Of a stretch of DNA of 64,000 nt, positions 17,366 to 25,344 are shown piece after piece (within the stretch, counting starts at the first letter, position 1; each line of letters begins with the position of its first letter). The position numbers and the translations under genes were made by a program. The stretch is from Bacteroidota bacterium (GTDB lineage: Bacteria > Bacteroidota > Ignavibacteria > Ignavibacteriales > Melioribacteraceae). Under the pieces are notes generated by a model, which made no database searches, was not told the DNA's origin, and was given only the letters and a program-made list of their open reading frames with translations. The stretch spans positions 308,201 through 372,200 of the forward strand of contig JAHJUE010000010.1 in the NCBI GenBank assembly GCA_018829205.1. The letters are read 5' to 3'.

Positions 17366-17875
17366 ATGGAAAATTCAAACAAACATTGGCATCCTTTATA
17401 CACAAAACCTCGTCAGGAATTTAAAGCCGAACAGCAGATCGCATTGCTGGGAATTGAATATTACCTGCCGACAGTAACCCGGCTTAAGCAATGGAGCGAT
17501 AGAAAAAAAAAGGTTACCGAACCTTTATTTAACGGATATATTTTCGTTTACGGCGAAGAAAAAGACAGATTGTACGCATTGCAGCAGAATGCAATTGTCC
17601 GGTCTTTAACATTTAACGGAAAACCCGCCTACGTACAGAACTGGGAAATTGAAAACCTGAAAAAAATGCTCGCCGAAAAAAGAGAAGTTACTATTAAAAA
17701 CACATTAATTGCGGGAACAAAGGTTAGAGTGGTTGACGGACCATTTAAGGATGTTGAAGGAATTGTTTCTTATACCCCTAATAATGAGCGTGAACTTGCC
17801 GTTGTTATCGATCTTTTAAAAAGATCCGTAGTGGTTTATCTCCCCCCGGAATGCGTCGTAAAAAAAATAGATTAA
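17366..17875 (+). CDS. UpxY-type specialised NusG-like transcription factor
   Basis: The protein has 169 residues. The N-terminal NGN domain starts 'HWHPLYTKPRQEFKAEQQI' and includes 'TEPLFNGYIFVYG', and a C-terminal KOW motif is seen in 'VRVVDGPFKDVEGIV'. The 'WHxLYTKPRxE' opening is that of UpxY/LoaP/RfaH-like paralogues rather than housekeeping NusG. UpxY proteins normally sit first in capsule or exopolysaccharide operons and let RNA polymerase read through long transcripts. No polysaccharide operon follows here; the next genes are a YhaM-type nuclease and a TPR protein. It is therefore an orphan whose target operon is unknown. Confidence 0.85.
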   Translation: MENSNKHWHPLYTKPRQEFKAEQQIALLGIEYYLPTVTRLKQWSDRKKKVTEPLFNGYIFVYGEEKDRLYALQQNAIVRSLTFNGKPAYVQNWEIENLKKMLAEKREVTIKNTLIAGTKVRVVDGPFKDVEGIVSYTPNNERELAVVIDLLKRSVVVYLPPECVVKKID

Positions 17876-17950
17876 TATTTTTGTGTGGCTTCGTAATATT
17901 TTTAGTAAATTTATATAAATTTTTTCACTCTCACTTTTTAAATAATTCTT

Positions 17951-18943
17951 ATGATAACACAATCGGAATTAAAACAGCTTAAAACAGGCGATGAAATAAA
18001 TCATTTTTTTATTATCACAAAGTTTGAAATTAAACTCACCAAAACTAATAAAGAATATCTGAATTTAGAGTTAAGGGATAAATCGGCTTCTGTTCCCGCA
18101 AAAGTATGGGATAATATTGATAATATTAAAAATAAAATTACTGAAGGCGATATTGTAAAAATCGCCGGATTAATGGAGGAGTTTAATAATCAGCCGCAAA
18201 TAAAAATTACAAGTATTCGCCCCGTTAAAGATGATGAAAATATAAGTCATTCCGATTTTTTACCCAAATCAAAACGTATTTTGGATGAAATGTTAAATGA
18301 GTTTGAAAGCCGGATTGAAAAGATTAACAATCCATTCCTTATTCAACTAACAAAAAATATATTTAATCAAAACAATTTTTCTAAATATACAAAAGCTCCG
18401 GCAGGAAAGGCATGGCATCATTCATATGTTCACGGACTTTTGGAACATACGCTTGAGATAATTAAAATATGCGATTTGATGTGCGACGTACATCCGGAAT
18501 TAAACAGGGATTTATTAATTTGCGGCGCTATGCTTCATGATTTCGGGAAAACGGAAGAACTTCAATTCGATAAAAATTTCGATTATACCGATAAAGGCAA
18601 ACTGCTTGGTCATATTGTAATTGCGGCAATGGAAATTGAAAAAGAGATTATGAAAATTTCGGATTTCCCTTCTGATCTAAGGAATCAATTGATTCACCTT
18701 GTTTTAAGCCACCAGGGAAAATATGAATACGCTTCACCTGTTGAACCAAAAACACTTGAAGCAATTGTGCTTTATCATGCGGACGAATTAAGCGCTAAAA
18801 CAAACGCTTATAAATCAGCAATTCAAAATGACGAGAATACAGGAAACAACTGGACACGTTATCTCCCTCTTGCAAATACTTCCCTTTATATACCCCCTAA
18901 TGACGCACAAGAGGATAAGCCCAAAGAAACTTTATTTGACTAA
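17951..18943 (+). CDS. YhaM-type 3'-5' exoribonuclease (OB fold plus HD domain)
   Basis: The protein has 330 residues. The N-terminal part (about 1-95) is an OB nucleic-acid-binding fold ('NLELRDKSASVPAKVWDN', 'GDIVKIAGLMEEFNNQPQI'). The C-terminal part is an HD phosphohydrolase domain with 'HSYVHGLLEHTLEI' and the HD pair His196-Asp197 in 'GAMLHDFGKTEEL', plus a later 'LSHQG' and 'YHADELSAK'. This domain order and length match YhaM, a metal-dependent 3'-5' exonuclease acting on single-stranded RNA and DNA in the cytoplasm. It is followed after 15 bases by a TPR gene with a good AAGGAAGG ribosome-binding site, so the two probably share a transcript. Confidence 0.88.
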   Translation: MITQSELKQLKTGDEINHFFIITKFEIKLTKTNKEYLNLELRDKSASVPAKVWDNIDNIKNKITEGDIVKIAGLMEEFNNQPQIKITSIRPVKDDENISHSDFLPKSKRILDEMLNEFESRIEKINNPFLIQLTKNIFNQNNFSKYTKAPAGKAWHHSYVHGLLEHTLEIIKICDLMCDVHPELNRDLLICGAMLHDFGKTEELQFDKNFDYTDKGKLLGHIVIAAMEIEKEIMKISDFPSDLRNQLIHLVLSHQGKYEYASPVEPKTLEAIVLYHADELSAKTNAYKSAIQNDENTGNNWTRYLPLANTSLYIPPNDAQEDKPKETLFD

Positions 18944-18958
18944 CTATAAGGAAGGAAA

Positions 18959-19750
18959 ATGAAAAATCTAAAACAATTTATTTTATTTATTCCTGCTCTG
19001 TTAATTCTGTTTTCAGTTTCAAATTATTCTCAATCATTGCAGGAATTAATTGATTTGGGAGATAACCATTACAAACTGTTTAACAATGAAAAAGCGCTCG
19101 AAGTTTATAAAAAAGCCGATAAAATGTATCCCGCTACCTGGGAAATAATTTGGAGAATGAGCCGCGCTTATGTGGATATAGGCGAACATATGCCAAACAG
19201 TACCGGCAAACAGGAAGACGAACAAATTAAAATATATGAGGTAGCGTTGGCATGGGCCGATTCTTCAGTAAAACTGGAACCGAAAAAATCCTTAAGTTAT
19301 TTGCGCCGTGCAATCGCAAACGGCAGAATAGCATTGTTTAAAGGCGTTTTTTCTGTAGCGGGAGTCGTTAATAAAGTGCGCGATGATTTATATATGTCGC
19401 TTAAATTAAATAACGGCGGCACTGAAATACAAGCCATTACAAATTATGTTCTTGCAAGAACTCACGGAAAAGTAAGCGCTAAATGGTCGGTTGCCCGCGC
19501 AGCTTTAGGTTTAGGCTGGGCAGATCTCGATTCAGCCTGGATTTACTACGACAAGGCCTTTAAACTTGATGATAATATGATGATGATGTATGTTGATCAC
19601 GCCAAATTATTAATGGATGATGATCAATTCGAAAAAGCAAAAACTCAGCTGGACAAAGCGCTTAAATGTCCAGTAAGAGATGAAGATGATAAAATGAGAA
19701 TAGAAGAAGTAAAAGAATTAATGAAAAAAGTAAATGAGGAACTTGATTGA
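18959..19750 (+). CDS. Exported TPR protein
   Basis: The protein has 263 residues with a signal peptide ending 'SVSNYSQS'. TPR-like helix pairs follow: 'LIDLGDNHYKLFNNEKALEV', 'AKHPATWEI'-like 'MYPATWEIIWRMSRAYVD', and near the C-terminus 'DHAKLLMDDDQFEKAKTQLD'. The spacing resembles the RMD1/'regulator of microtubule dynamics-like' TPR proteins found in Bacteroidota, though I hold that name loosely. No enzymatic motif is visible. Its TGA stop overlaps the TTG start of the sirtuin gene by three bases, so the two are translationally coupled although one product is exported and the other cytoplasmic. Confidence 0.75.
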   Translation: MKNLKQFILFIPALLILFSVSNYSQSLQELIDLGDNHYKLFNNEKALEVYKKADKMYPATWEIIWRMSRAYVDIGEHMPNSTGKQEDEQIKIYEVALAWADSSVKLEPKKSLSYLRRAIANGRIALFKGVFSVAGVVNKVRDDLYMSLKLNNGGTEIQAITNYVLARTHGKVSAKWSVARAALGLGWADLDSAWIYYDKAFKLDDNMMMMYVDHAKLLMDDDQFEKAKTQLDKALKCPVRDEDDKMRIEEVKELMKKVNEELD

Positions 19751-20487
19751 TTTTCCCCGATAAATTCCTTGAAAAAATTAAAGAGGCTAAATCAATTATA
19801 TTCTTTACCGGGGCCGGGATTTCCGCCGAAAGCGGAATTTCAACCTTTAGAGGGAAAGACGGAATCTGGAATAAATTAAAACCGGAAGAACTCGCTAACT
19901 TCGACGCTTTCCTCAGAAATCCCGACATGGTATGGGAATGGTATCAGTATAGAAGAAAAATAGTAAACGAAGCTTTGCCCAATGCCGGGCATATTGCAAT
20001 AAAAGAATTTGAAAAATATTTTGACACTAAAGTAGTAACGCAGAATGTTGACAACCTGCACGGCAGAGCAGGTAGTAAAACTATTTATGAACTCCACGGA
20101 AACATCGAACGGAATTACTGCATAAACTGTAATTCATTTTTTAATCTTGATGAAATTGAATTAACCGGCGAAGTGCCTAAGTGTGATAAATGCGGAGGTC
20201 TTATCCGTCCCGATGTTGTATGGTTCGGCGAAATGCTGCCGCAGGAAACCTTTATGAATGCTGAAATTTCGGCGCAGCGCTGCGATATTTGTTTTGTTGT
20301 TGGAACATCTGCGGTTGTTTATCCGGCCGCTTATATTCCTCATACTGCCAAAAGCGCTGGGGCATATCTTGTAGAAATAAATATAGAAAAAACAGATTTC
20401 AGCAGTTTCGCTGATCTTTCATTAACCGGTACGGCGGGAGAAATACTTCCAAAGGTACTGGAGGAAGTGAAGAAGATATTTATTTAA
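19747..20487 (+). CDS. cobB: SIR2-family NAD-dependent protein deacylase
   Basis: The protein has 246 residues starting at TTG 19747, which overlaps the preceding stop. The NAD-binding motif 'TGAGISAESGISTFRG' (residues 21-36), the catalytic His117 in 'YELHGNIER' and 'TQNVDNLHGRAG' are intact. Zinc cysteines are Cys125, Cys128, Cys146 and Cys149. Tyr66 and Arg69 form the Y-x-x-R pair that marks class III sirtuins (SIRT5, E. coli CobB), which bind acidic acyl groups. Removal of succinyl or malonyl groups from lysine is therefore likely as well as deacetylation. It acts in the cytoplasm, consuming NAD+ and releasing nicotinamide. Confidence 0.92.
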   Translation: MIFPDKFLEKIKEAKSIIFFTGAGISAESGISTFRGKDGIWNKLKPEELANFDAFLRNPDMVWEWYQYRRKIVNEALPNAGHIAIKEFEKYFDTKVVTQNVDNLHGRAGSKTIYELHGNIERNYCINCNSFFNLDEIELTGEVPKCDKCGGLIRPDVVWFGEMLPQETFMNAEISAQRCDICFVVGTSAVVYPAAYIPHTAKSAGAYLVEINIEKTDFSSFADLSLTGTAGEILPKVLEEVKKIFI

Positions 20488-20502
20488 TTTTAAAAATGCC
20501 TG

Positions 20503-20919
20503 TTAATCCAAATCAACCTCATCCTCAGCATAAGTATTCTCGGTTTCATAAACCATAACTTTTACGCGGTGAATGTTTTTCGGCATATCCGCGGTTTTAA
20601 TTTTTTGCAAAAAATATCCGCAGATATTTTCGGCGGTGGTTTCAAAATCTACAATAACTTTTTGAGAATTTAATTTTTCCAATACTTCTAGAAGTTCTTT
20701 GTCGTCTTTGTTTACAAGAAATGAATGATCAAGTTCGTCAACAATCGGCCCGATAACTTTTTTCATATCGTAATAATCCATTACCATTCCGTAACCTTCA
20801 ATATCCCCTTCAACCTCAACCATTAACTTATAGGAATGTCCGTGAAGATTTTTACATTTACCGTTGTGAAATCTCAAACGGTGTCCCATTTCCCATCTGA
20901 ATTCTTTTGCTATTTTCAT
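20503..20919 (-). CDS. queD: 6-carboxy-5,6,7,8-tetrahydropterin synthase QueD
   Basis: The protein has 138 residues from the ATG at 20919. A longer frame starts nine residues earlier but would overlap queE further. Zinc ligands His13 ('WEMGHRL'), His26 and His28 ('LHGHSY') and catalytic Cys22 ('NGKCKNLHGH') are all present, as is 'PTAENI'-like 'ETTAENICGYF'. QueD converts dihydroneopterin triphosphate to 6-carboxytetrahydropterin, the first dedicated step to preQ0 and queuosine in tRNA. Its start overlaps the queE stop by one base, so translation is coupled. queC and queF are not in the window. Confidence 0.95.
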   Translation of the reverse strand: MKIAKEFRWEMGHRLRFHNGKCKNLHGHSYKLMVEVEGDIEGYGMVMDYYDMKKVIGPIVDELDHSFLVNKDDKELLEVLEKLNSQKVIVDFETTAENICGYFLQKIKTADMPKNIHRVKVMVYETENTYAEDEVDLD

Positions 20920-21557
20920 TATACGCCTCTCTCTTCGGGTTTCCATATAAATTTATGCGCCTGCAGCTGAAATCTGACATTTATATTATCCGCTAAAATC
21001 CATTCAACCAACGCAACAGGTTCAAGTTCGCCGAATACAACGGAAAACAGAACTTCGCATTTTTTGTTAATATCATATTTTGCGACAATATCGCGGGACC
21101 ATTCGTAATCTTCCCGGGTACCAATCACAAACTTAACTTCGTCAATCGGTTTTAAGAAATTTATATTTTCATATAAATTCTTTTTTTTCATTTTGCTTGA
21201 AGGGCATTTTAAGTCGAGAATAATCATTACTCTTTTATCCACGTTCTCAATAGGCAGACTTCCGCCGGTTTCCAGCATTACCTCAAAACCTTCATCGCAA
21301 AGTCTTTTCATTAATTCGAGCGACTCATTCTGCACAAGCGGCTCTCCGCCTGTAATTTCAACCAAATTACATTTGTATTTTTTAACTTCTTCAATCACAC
21401 TATCAATCGAAGAGTCAAAACCTTCATAAAAAGCGTATTCCGTGTCGCAGTAGCTGCAGCGCAGGTTGCAATAAGTTAATCTCACAAATACACAGGGCAG
21501 ACCGGCTTTTGTGCTTTCACCTTGCACGGAAAAATAAATTTCGTTGATTTTAAGCAT
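20919..21557 (-). CDS. queE: 7-carboxy-7-deazaguanine synthase QueE (radical SAM)
   Basis: The protein has 212 residues. The radical SAM cluster motif is Cys30-x3-Cys34-x2-Cys37 in 'TYCNLRCSYCDTEYAF', preceded by 'INEIYFSVQGEST', the usual QueE opening, and followed by 'VEITGGEPLVQ'. QueE uses an iron-sulphur cluster and S-adenosylmethionine to contract the carboxytetrahydropterin made by QueD into 7-carboxy-7-deazaguanine. Transcription order is queE then queD. The region between queE and rpsT (divergent) carries the rpsT promoter and presumably the que promoter. Confidence 0.95.
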   Translation of the reverse strand: MLKINEIYFSVQGESTKAGLPCVFVRLTYCNLRCSYCDTEYAFYEGFDSSIDSVIEEVKKYKCNLVEITGGEPLVQNESLELMKRLCDEGFEVMLETGGSLPIENVDKRVMIILDLKCPSSKMKKKNLYENINFLKPIDEVKFVIGTREDYEWSRDIVAKYDINKKCEVLFSVVFGELEPVALVEWILADNINVRFQLQAHKFIWKPEERGV

Positions 21558-21648
21558 TTTTTTAGCTTTCTGCGGTTTTTCCGCTAAATTACGGATTGTA
21601 AAAATAAGAATATATTCACTCTAATTAAAGCAAATTTTAAATAGTAAA

Positions 21649-21679
21649 TTGACATAAACGGTTTTTAACACTATATTTG
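21649..21679 (+). promoter_or_regulatory. rpsT promoter with overlapping sigma70-like and Bacteroidota-like elements
   Basis: TTGACA (21649-21654) and TATATT (21672-21677) are separated by exactly 17 bases, a consensus-grade sigma70 promoter. The same -10 region reads TATATTTG (21672-21679), which also fits the Bacteroidota -7 element TAnnTTTG. Start of transcription would be near 21684, about 27 bases before the ATG. Confidence 0.75.
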
Positions 21680-21710
21680 AAGTTCTGTAAAAAACAAATT
21701 AGGATAAAAA

Positions 21711-21968
21711 ATGGCTCATCACAAATCGGCTAAGAAAAGAATTAAAGTTAGCGAGACAAGAAGATTAAGAAATAAAGCTGATCTTTCTAGAATCAACACA
21801 TTAATGAAAAAAGTACATGGTTCGGAAAAGAAAGCTGACGCTGAAACTTTGCTGAAAGAAGCTGTTTCTTTTATAGATAAATCCGTTAGCAAGGGAAGAC
21901 TTCACAAGAATACAGCATCTAGAAGAAAATCTCAATTGACAAGATACGTAAATAGTTTAAAAGACTAA
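21711..21968 (+). CDS. rpsT: Small ribosomal subunit protein S20
   Basis: The protein has 85 residues, very rich in Lys and Arg, starting 'MAHHKSAKKRIKVSETRRLR' and containing 'KGRLHKNTASRRKSQLTR', both hallmarks of bS20. S20 binds 16S rRNA early in 30S assembly. The start has an AGGA ribosome-binding site at 21701-21704. It is a single-gene transcript, with the promoter described upstream and a strong bidirectional terminator downstream. Confidence 0.97.
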   Translation: MAHHKSAKKRIKVSETRRLRNKADLSRINTLMKKVHGSEKKADAETLLKEAVSFIDKSVSKGRLHKNTASRRKSQLTRYVNSLKD

Positions 21969-21989
21969 TTTTTTGTAAAATTTGATTTT

Positions 21990-22024
21990 AAAGCAGTGCC
22001 GGTTTATTCGGCATTGCTTTTTTA
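21990..22024. terminator. Bidirectional terminator between rpsT and the GlmU-like gene
   Basis: AAAGCAGTGCCG (21990-22001) pairs with CGGCATTGCTTT (22009-22020) with one G-T wobble and a seven-base loop. T-runs flank the plus-strand 3' side, and the A-run on the left serves the opposite strand. The two genes are convergent. Confidence 0.88.
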
Positions 22025-23530
22025 TTTTAAATCGGTAATTAAATCCGCTCCCTCCGACGTAGGAATATAAAATCTTATTTTCATCCTATCTTTTTTATTT
22101 TTTGACGTATTTATAATTTTCTTCCGCTTTAACACTGAATGTTCAATTAAAATATTGTCGTCAAGTTCAGACCCGTAAATATAGCTTGTACCTTTAATTA
22201 CAACATTTTTGCCTATTATCACTTTATGCTCATCACTTCCTGTTATATCAACAATTGATTCAATCCTTGTTGCTTCTCCTAATTTAATATTCCCTTTTAA
22301 TGTATTATTCCAGAATATTTCAACGTTATCGCCGATTTCAATTTTTTGATCCGGGAAACAAGTTAAACTAGCATTTTCATGGATTGTAACATTATGCCCG
22401 AAAATAATATTCCCCTCAACTTTAACATTTTTCTTAAATGTAGTATTATAATTAAGTTTTACTCCCTTGCCGATATAAACTCCGCGCCCTATCTTTATAT
22501 CAAGAGGAATACCTTTTTTATCTGCTTTTAAAATTTCTTCAACAATTGTTTCATCAATGAAAAAATCCCGCGGATCTTCTATTTCTACAATGTTTTTTAG
22601 TTTTTCATATATAATTTTCTGCGCAATAAATTCCATTTGACTTAATACATATTTGTCATTAAAACCCATTATTACATGCTGTTCATTGGGGTATACGGCG
22701 CTTACATTCAAACCGTTCATGTTAAAGATTGATATTAAATCCGTAATATAGATTTCATTTTGTGCGTTATTGCTTTTAATTTTATTTATCAGTCGGGATA
22801 AATAATTGTATTTAAACGCGTAAACCCCGGAATTAAATTCGTTGTTTTCAATTAATTCTTTTTTAGTATAACTGTATTTCCTCTTATTAAAAATCATTGA
22901 ATGCATTTCATTATCTTTCATCGATAAAATATCTTTATGCTCAATAATTTCAATAACCTTATTATAATCTTTTCCCGAAGGCCGGCCGTTATCGTCAAAT
23001 TCTTTAACCCTTACTATTCTGCCGTAATTGTTATCCTCCGGTTTACCTTCAAATATTCCCGTTAAAACCATCATATCGGATTTCGATTTTTTAAACTCAT
23101 CCTTGAACATTTTAACAGTTTTTCCGTCAATCAGACCCATATCGCCGGGGAATACATAAACCGTTCCTTTGTAATTTTTCTTAATTAATTCCAATCCTAT
23201 TTTTACCGCATGTCCTGTTCCGTTTTGCTGAGCCTGATGAGCGAACAACGTATTCTTTTTAACTCCTATTACCTTTACCACATCTTTCGCTTTAATACCT
23301 ACGACCATTATTCTGTTTACTTTTTTTAATCCGGCTCCGCATGCATTGTAAACTCTTTCGACGGTAGGCACATTCCATATTGTATGAAGCATTTTAGATG
23401 TATTGGATTTAATTCTTTTACCGTGACCGGCAGCCAGAATAACAGCAGTTTCATTTACAGAATAATCAAATGAAGATGAATATTGTTTCAATAATTTCGA
23501 GATGTCATTTTTATTTTCGCTCTTCTGCAT
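22022..23530 (-). CDS. GlmU-like sugar nucleotidyltransferase with left-handed beta-helix domain
   Basis: The protein has 502 residues. After a 27-residue extension, 'VILAAGHGKRIKSNTSKMLH' is the nucleotidyltransferase signature of GlmU, and 'HQAQQNGTGHAVKIGL' and 'VYVFPGDMGLIDGKTV' match its UTP and sugar sites. From about residue 345 hexapeptide repeats form a left-handed beta-helix ('IGRGVYIGKGVKLNYNT', 'VKVEGNIIFGHNVTI'). GlmU makes UDP-GlcNAc for cell-wall synthesis. Here the helix is short and interrupted, and the acetyltransferase residues of canonical GlmU are not obvious, so the enzyme may be only a uridylyltransferase or may act on another sugar. Confidence 0.75.
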   Translation of the reverse strand: MQKSENKNDISKLLKQYSSSFDYSVNETAVILAAGHGKRIKSNTSKMLHTIWNVPTVERVYNACGAGLKKVNRIMVVGIKAKDVVKVIGVKKNTLFAHQAQQNGTGHAVKIGLELIKKNYKGTVYVFPGDMGLIDGKTVKMFKDEFKKSKSDMMVLTGIFEGKPEDNNYGRIVRVKEFDDNGRPSGKDYNKVIEIIEHKDILSMKDNEMHSMIFNKRKYSYTKKELIENNEFNSGVYAFKYNYLSRLINKIKSNNAQNEIYITDLISIFNMNGLNVSAVYPNEQHVIMGFNDKYVLSQMEFIAQKIIYEKLKNIVEIEDPRDFFIDETIVEEILKADKKGIPLDIKIGRGVYIGKGVKLNYNTTFKKNVKVEGNIIFGHNVTIHENASLTCFPDQKIEIGDNVEIFWNNTLKGNIKLGEATRIESIVDITGSDEHKVIIGKNVVIKGTSYIYGSELDDNILIEHSVLKRKKIINTSKNKKDRMKIRFYIPTSEGADLITDLK

Positions 23531-23695
23531 TAATTCCTCGGAGAAAATATGTTTAAGTTATGATTCAAATTTAACAATAAATAAGGTTATATTTTGAATT
23601 TTTTGAATTTCCGTTTGTTATATAACTTATATTCCATTTATAATAAAAATAAATTAACTTTATTCCATTACTATCCGATAATAAAGGAAATAAAT

Positions 23696-24166
23696 ATGAA
23701 AAAAGCACATTGGTTATTTACAGCGGCTGTTGTTTTTTATTCTTTAAGTAATTGCTTAACCGCACAGGACAAAGGTTTGGGACTGGGCATTATAGTCGGT
23801 GAACCGACGGGAATTGCCGGAAAATACTGGGTAAGTAAATTAAACGCGTTCGATTTCGGCATTGCCTATTCATTCGCGGGTAGCGATAATTCTTTTTCTT
23901 TACATGCCGATTATTTATATCATTTATATGACGCGATTGATTCAGAATATATACTGCCGCTTTATTACGGATTCGGGGCAAGACTAAGAACAAATGAGAA
24001 TTCAAAAGTAGGGCTTGGCGCGAGAGGAGTTATAGGGATCGCATTATTTTCGGAAAAATATCCGCTGGATTTCTTTTTTGAAATTGCGCCCGTATTCCAA
24101 TTGATACCGGAAACTGAATTAAATTTTGATATAGGAATTGGAGCTAGATTTTTCTTAAACGAATAA
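23696..24166 (+). CDS. Small outer-membrane beta-barrel protein of unknown function
   Basis: The product has 156 residues from ATG 23696, which has a good AAAGGAAA ribosome-binding site; the frame is open 34 codons upstream but that part is untypical. A signal peptide (ending 'SNCLTAQD') precedes alternating amphipathic beta strands: 'GLGIIVGEPTGIAGKYWV', 'NAFDFGIAYSFAG', 'IGIALFSEKYPLDFFFEIAP' and a terminal 'DIGIGARFFLNE'. The pattern resembles the DUF3996-like or BT-type barrels that carry a 'GEPTGISGKYW' motif. No enzymatic residue is evident. A histidine kinase gene follows after ten bases and may share the transcript. Confidence 0.7.
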   Translation: MKKAHWLFTAAVVFYSLSNCLTAQDKGLGLGIIVGEPTGIAGKYWVSKLNAFDFGIAYSFAGSDNSFSLHADYLYHLYDAIDSEYILPLYYGFGARLRTNENSKVGLGARGVIGIALFSEKYPLDFFFEIAPVFQLIPETELNFDIGIGARFFLNE

Positions 24167-24175
24167 AATAATTAA

Positions 24176-25315
24176 ATGGAAACTGAAAATAACATAAAAA
24201 CCTATTTTGATAATCCTGAAAGAAAATGTTATAGTGATATTTTACTAGAACAGGAATCATTCAGAAGCGATGAGTTATTTAAACAGCTCTTAGAAAGTTT
24301 CCCGGAAATGGTATATATATTAAACGGCAACAGACAAATAATTGCCTGGAACAGCAAATCATTTTTTATTCATAACAATCTTGATATTCTGGGGCAGAGA
24401 TTTGGTGAAGCAATAGACTGCGTTCACAGTAAAATTATGGACGCGGGTTGCGGTACTTCAAAATTCTGCGCGGAATGCGGAATGGCTAAAAGCGTAAAAA
24501 ATACAATTGATAATTCTAAAAAGTCGGTTGAGGAATGCAGAATTACAGGAAATTCTTACGGCGTTGAAATTTCATATGATTTTCTTGTCGAAACAACGCC
24601 AATAAATTACAAAAGCAAAGATTATTATGTTTGCGCACTTAAAGATATAGCCGATGAAAAAAGAAGGCTGGCTTTGGAAAGAATTTTTTTCCACGATGTA
24701 TTAAATACTTCCGGGGCCATAAACGGTCTTGCATACATGGTTAAAGAAATTGAAGATAAAAAAGAAATTGAAGAACTGCATGACGCTATGATCGACTCTT
24801 CAAATCAGCTTATCCATGAAATTCTCGCACAACGCGAATTAAGAAACGCTGAAGAAAATACCTTGGTGGTAAATAAAGAATTATTAACCGTGAACCATAT
24901 TTTAAAAAGCGCTTACAATCTTTATTTTAAAAACCAATTAGCAAAGGACAGGATTTTTGAAGTGGAGTGGAGCGACCCGGAATTAAAAATTGAAACCGAT
25001 AAGTTTTTGCTTGTCAGATCAATAGGCAATCTTTTAAAAAATGCTCTTGAAGTTTCAGTAAAAGGGGATCATGTAAAAATTTACGTGTCAGAGAATGAAG
25101 GTTTTATTTGTTTTAATATTTATAATGATAAAGTAATTCCTGATAATATACAGCTGCAGATATTTAAAAGATCTTTCACAACCAAGGGTAGTCCGGGCAG
25201 AGGCATTGGCACTTATAGCGTTAAGTTAATCATTGAACAATTTATGCAGGGCAAGGTCAGTTTCATTTCAAACGATAAGGTAAAAACAATTTTTACAATT
25301 CAGATTCCCCGTTAA
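24176..25315 (+). CDS. Cytoplasmic PAS histidine kinase with four-cysteine motif
   Basis: The protein has 379 residues. A PAS domain (about residues 30-165) contains Cys82, Cys92, Cys98 and Cys101 (C-x9-C-x5-C-x2-C) in the segment around 'GCGTSKFCAECGMA', which could bind a metal or sense redox state. The phosphoacceptor is probably His173 in 'FFHDVLNTSGAINGL', followed by an N box 'RSIGNLLKNALE' and a G2-like 'KGSPGRGIGTYSVKLI'. There is no transmembrane segment and no receiver. The response regulator partner is not adjacent. The gene converges with crtW, the last gene of the carotenoid operon, with 29 bases between stops, but that need not imply regulation. Confidence 0.85.
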   Translation: METENNIKTYFDNPERKCYSDILLEQESFRSDELFKQLLESFPEMVYILNGNRQIIAWNSKSFFIHNNLDILGQRFGEAIDCVHSKIMDAGCGTSKFCAECGMAKSVKNTIDNSKKSVEECRITGNSYGVEISYDFLVETTPINYKSKDYYVCALKDIADEKRRLALERIFFHDVLNTSGAINGLAYMVKEIEDKKEIEELHDAMIDSSNQLIHEILAQRELRNAEENTLVVNKELLTVNHILKSAYNLYFKNQLAKDRIFEVEWSDPELKIETDKFLLVRSIGNLLKNALEVSVKGDHVKIYVSENEGFICFNIYNDKVIPDNIQLQIFKRSFTTKGSPGRGIGTYSVKLIIEQFMQGKVSFISNDKVKTIFTIQIPR

Positions 25316-25344
25316 TTCTTTCCTGCCGGTCAAATACTATTCTG

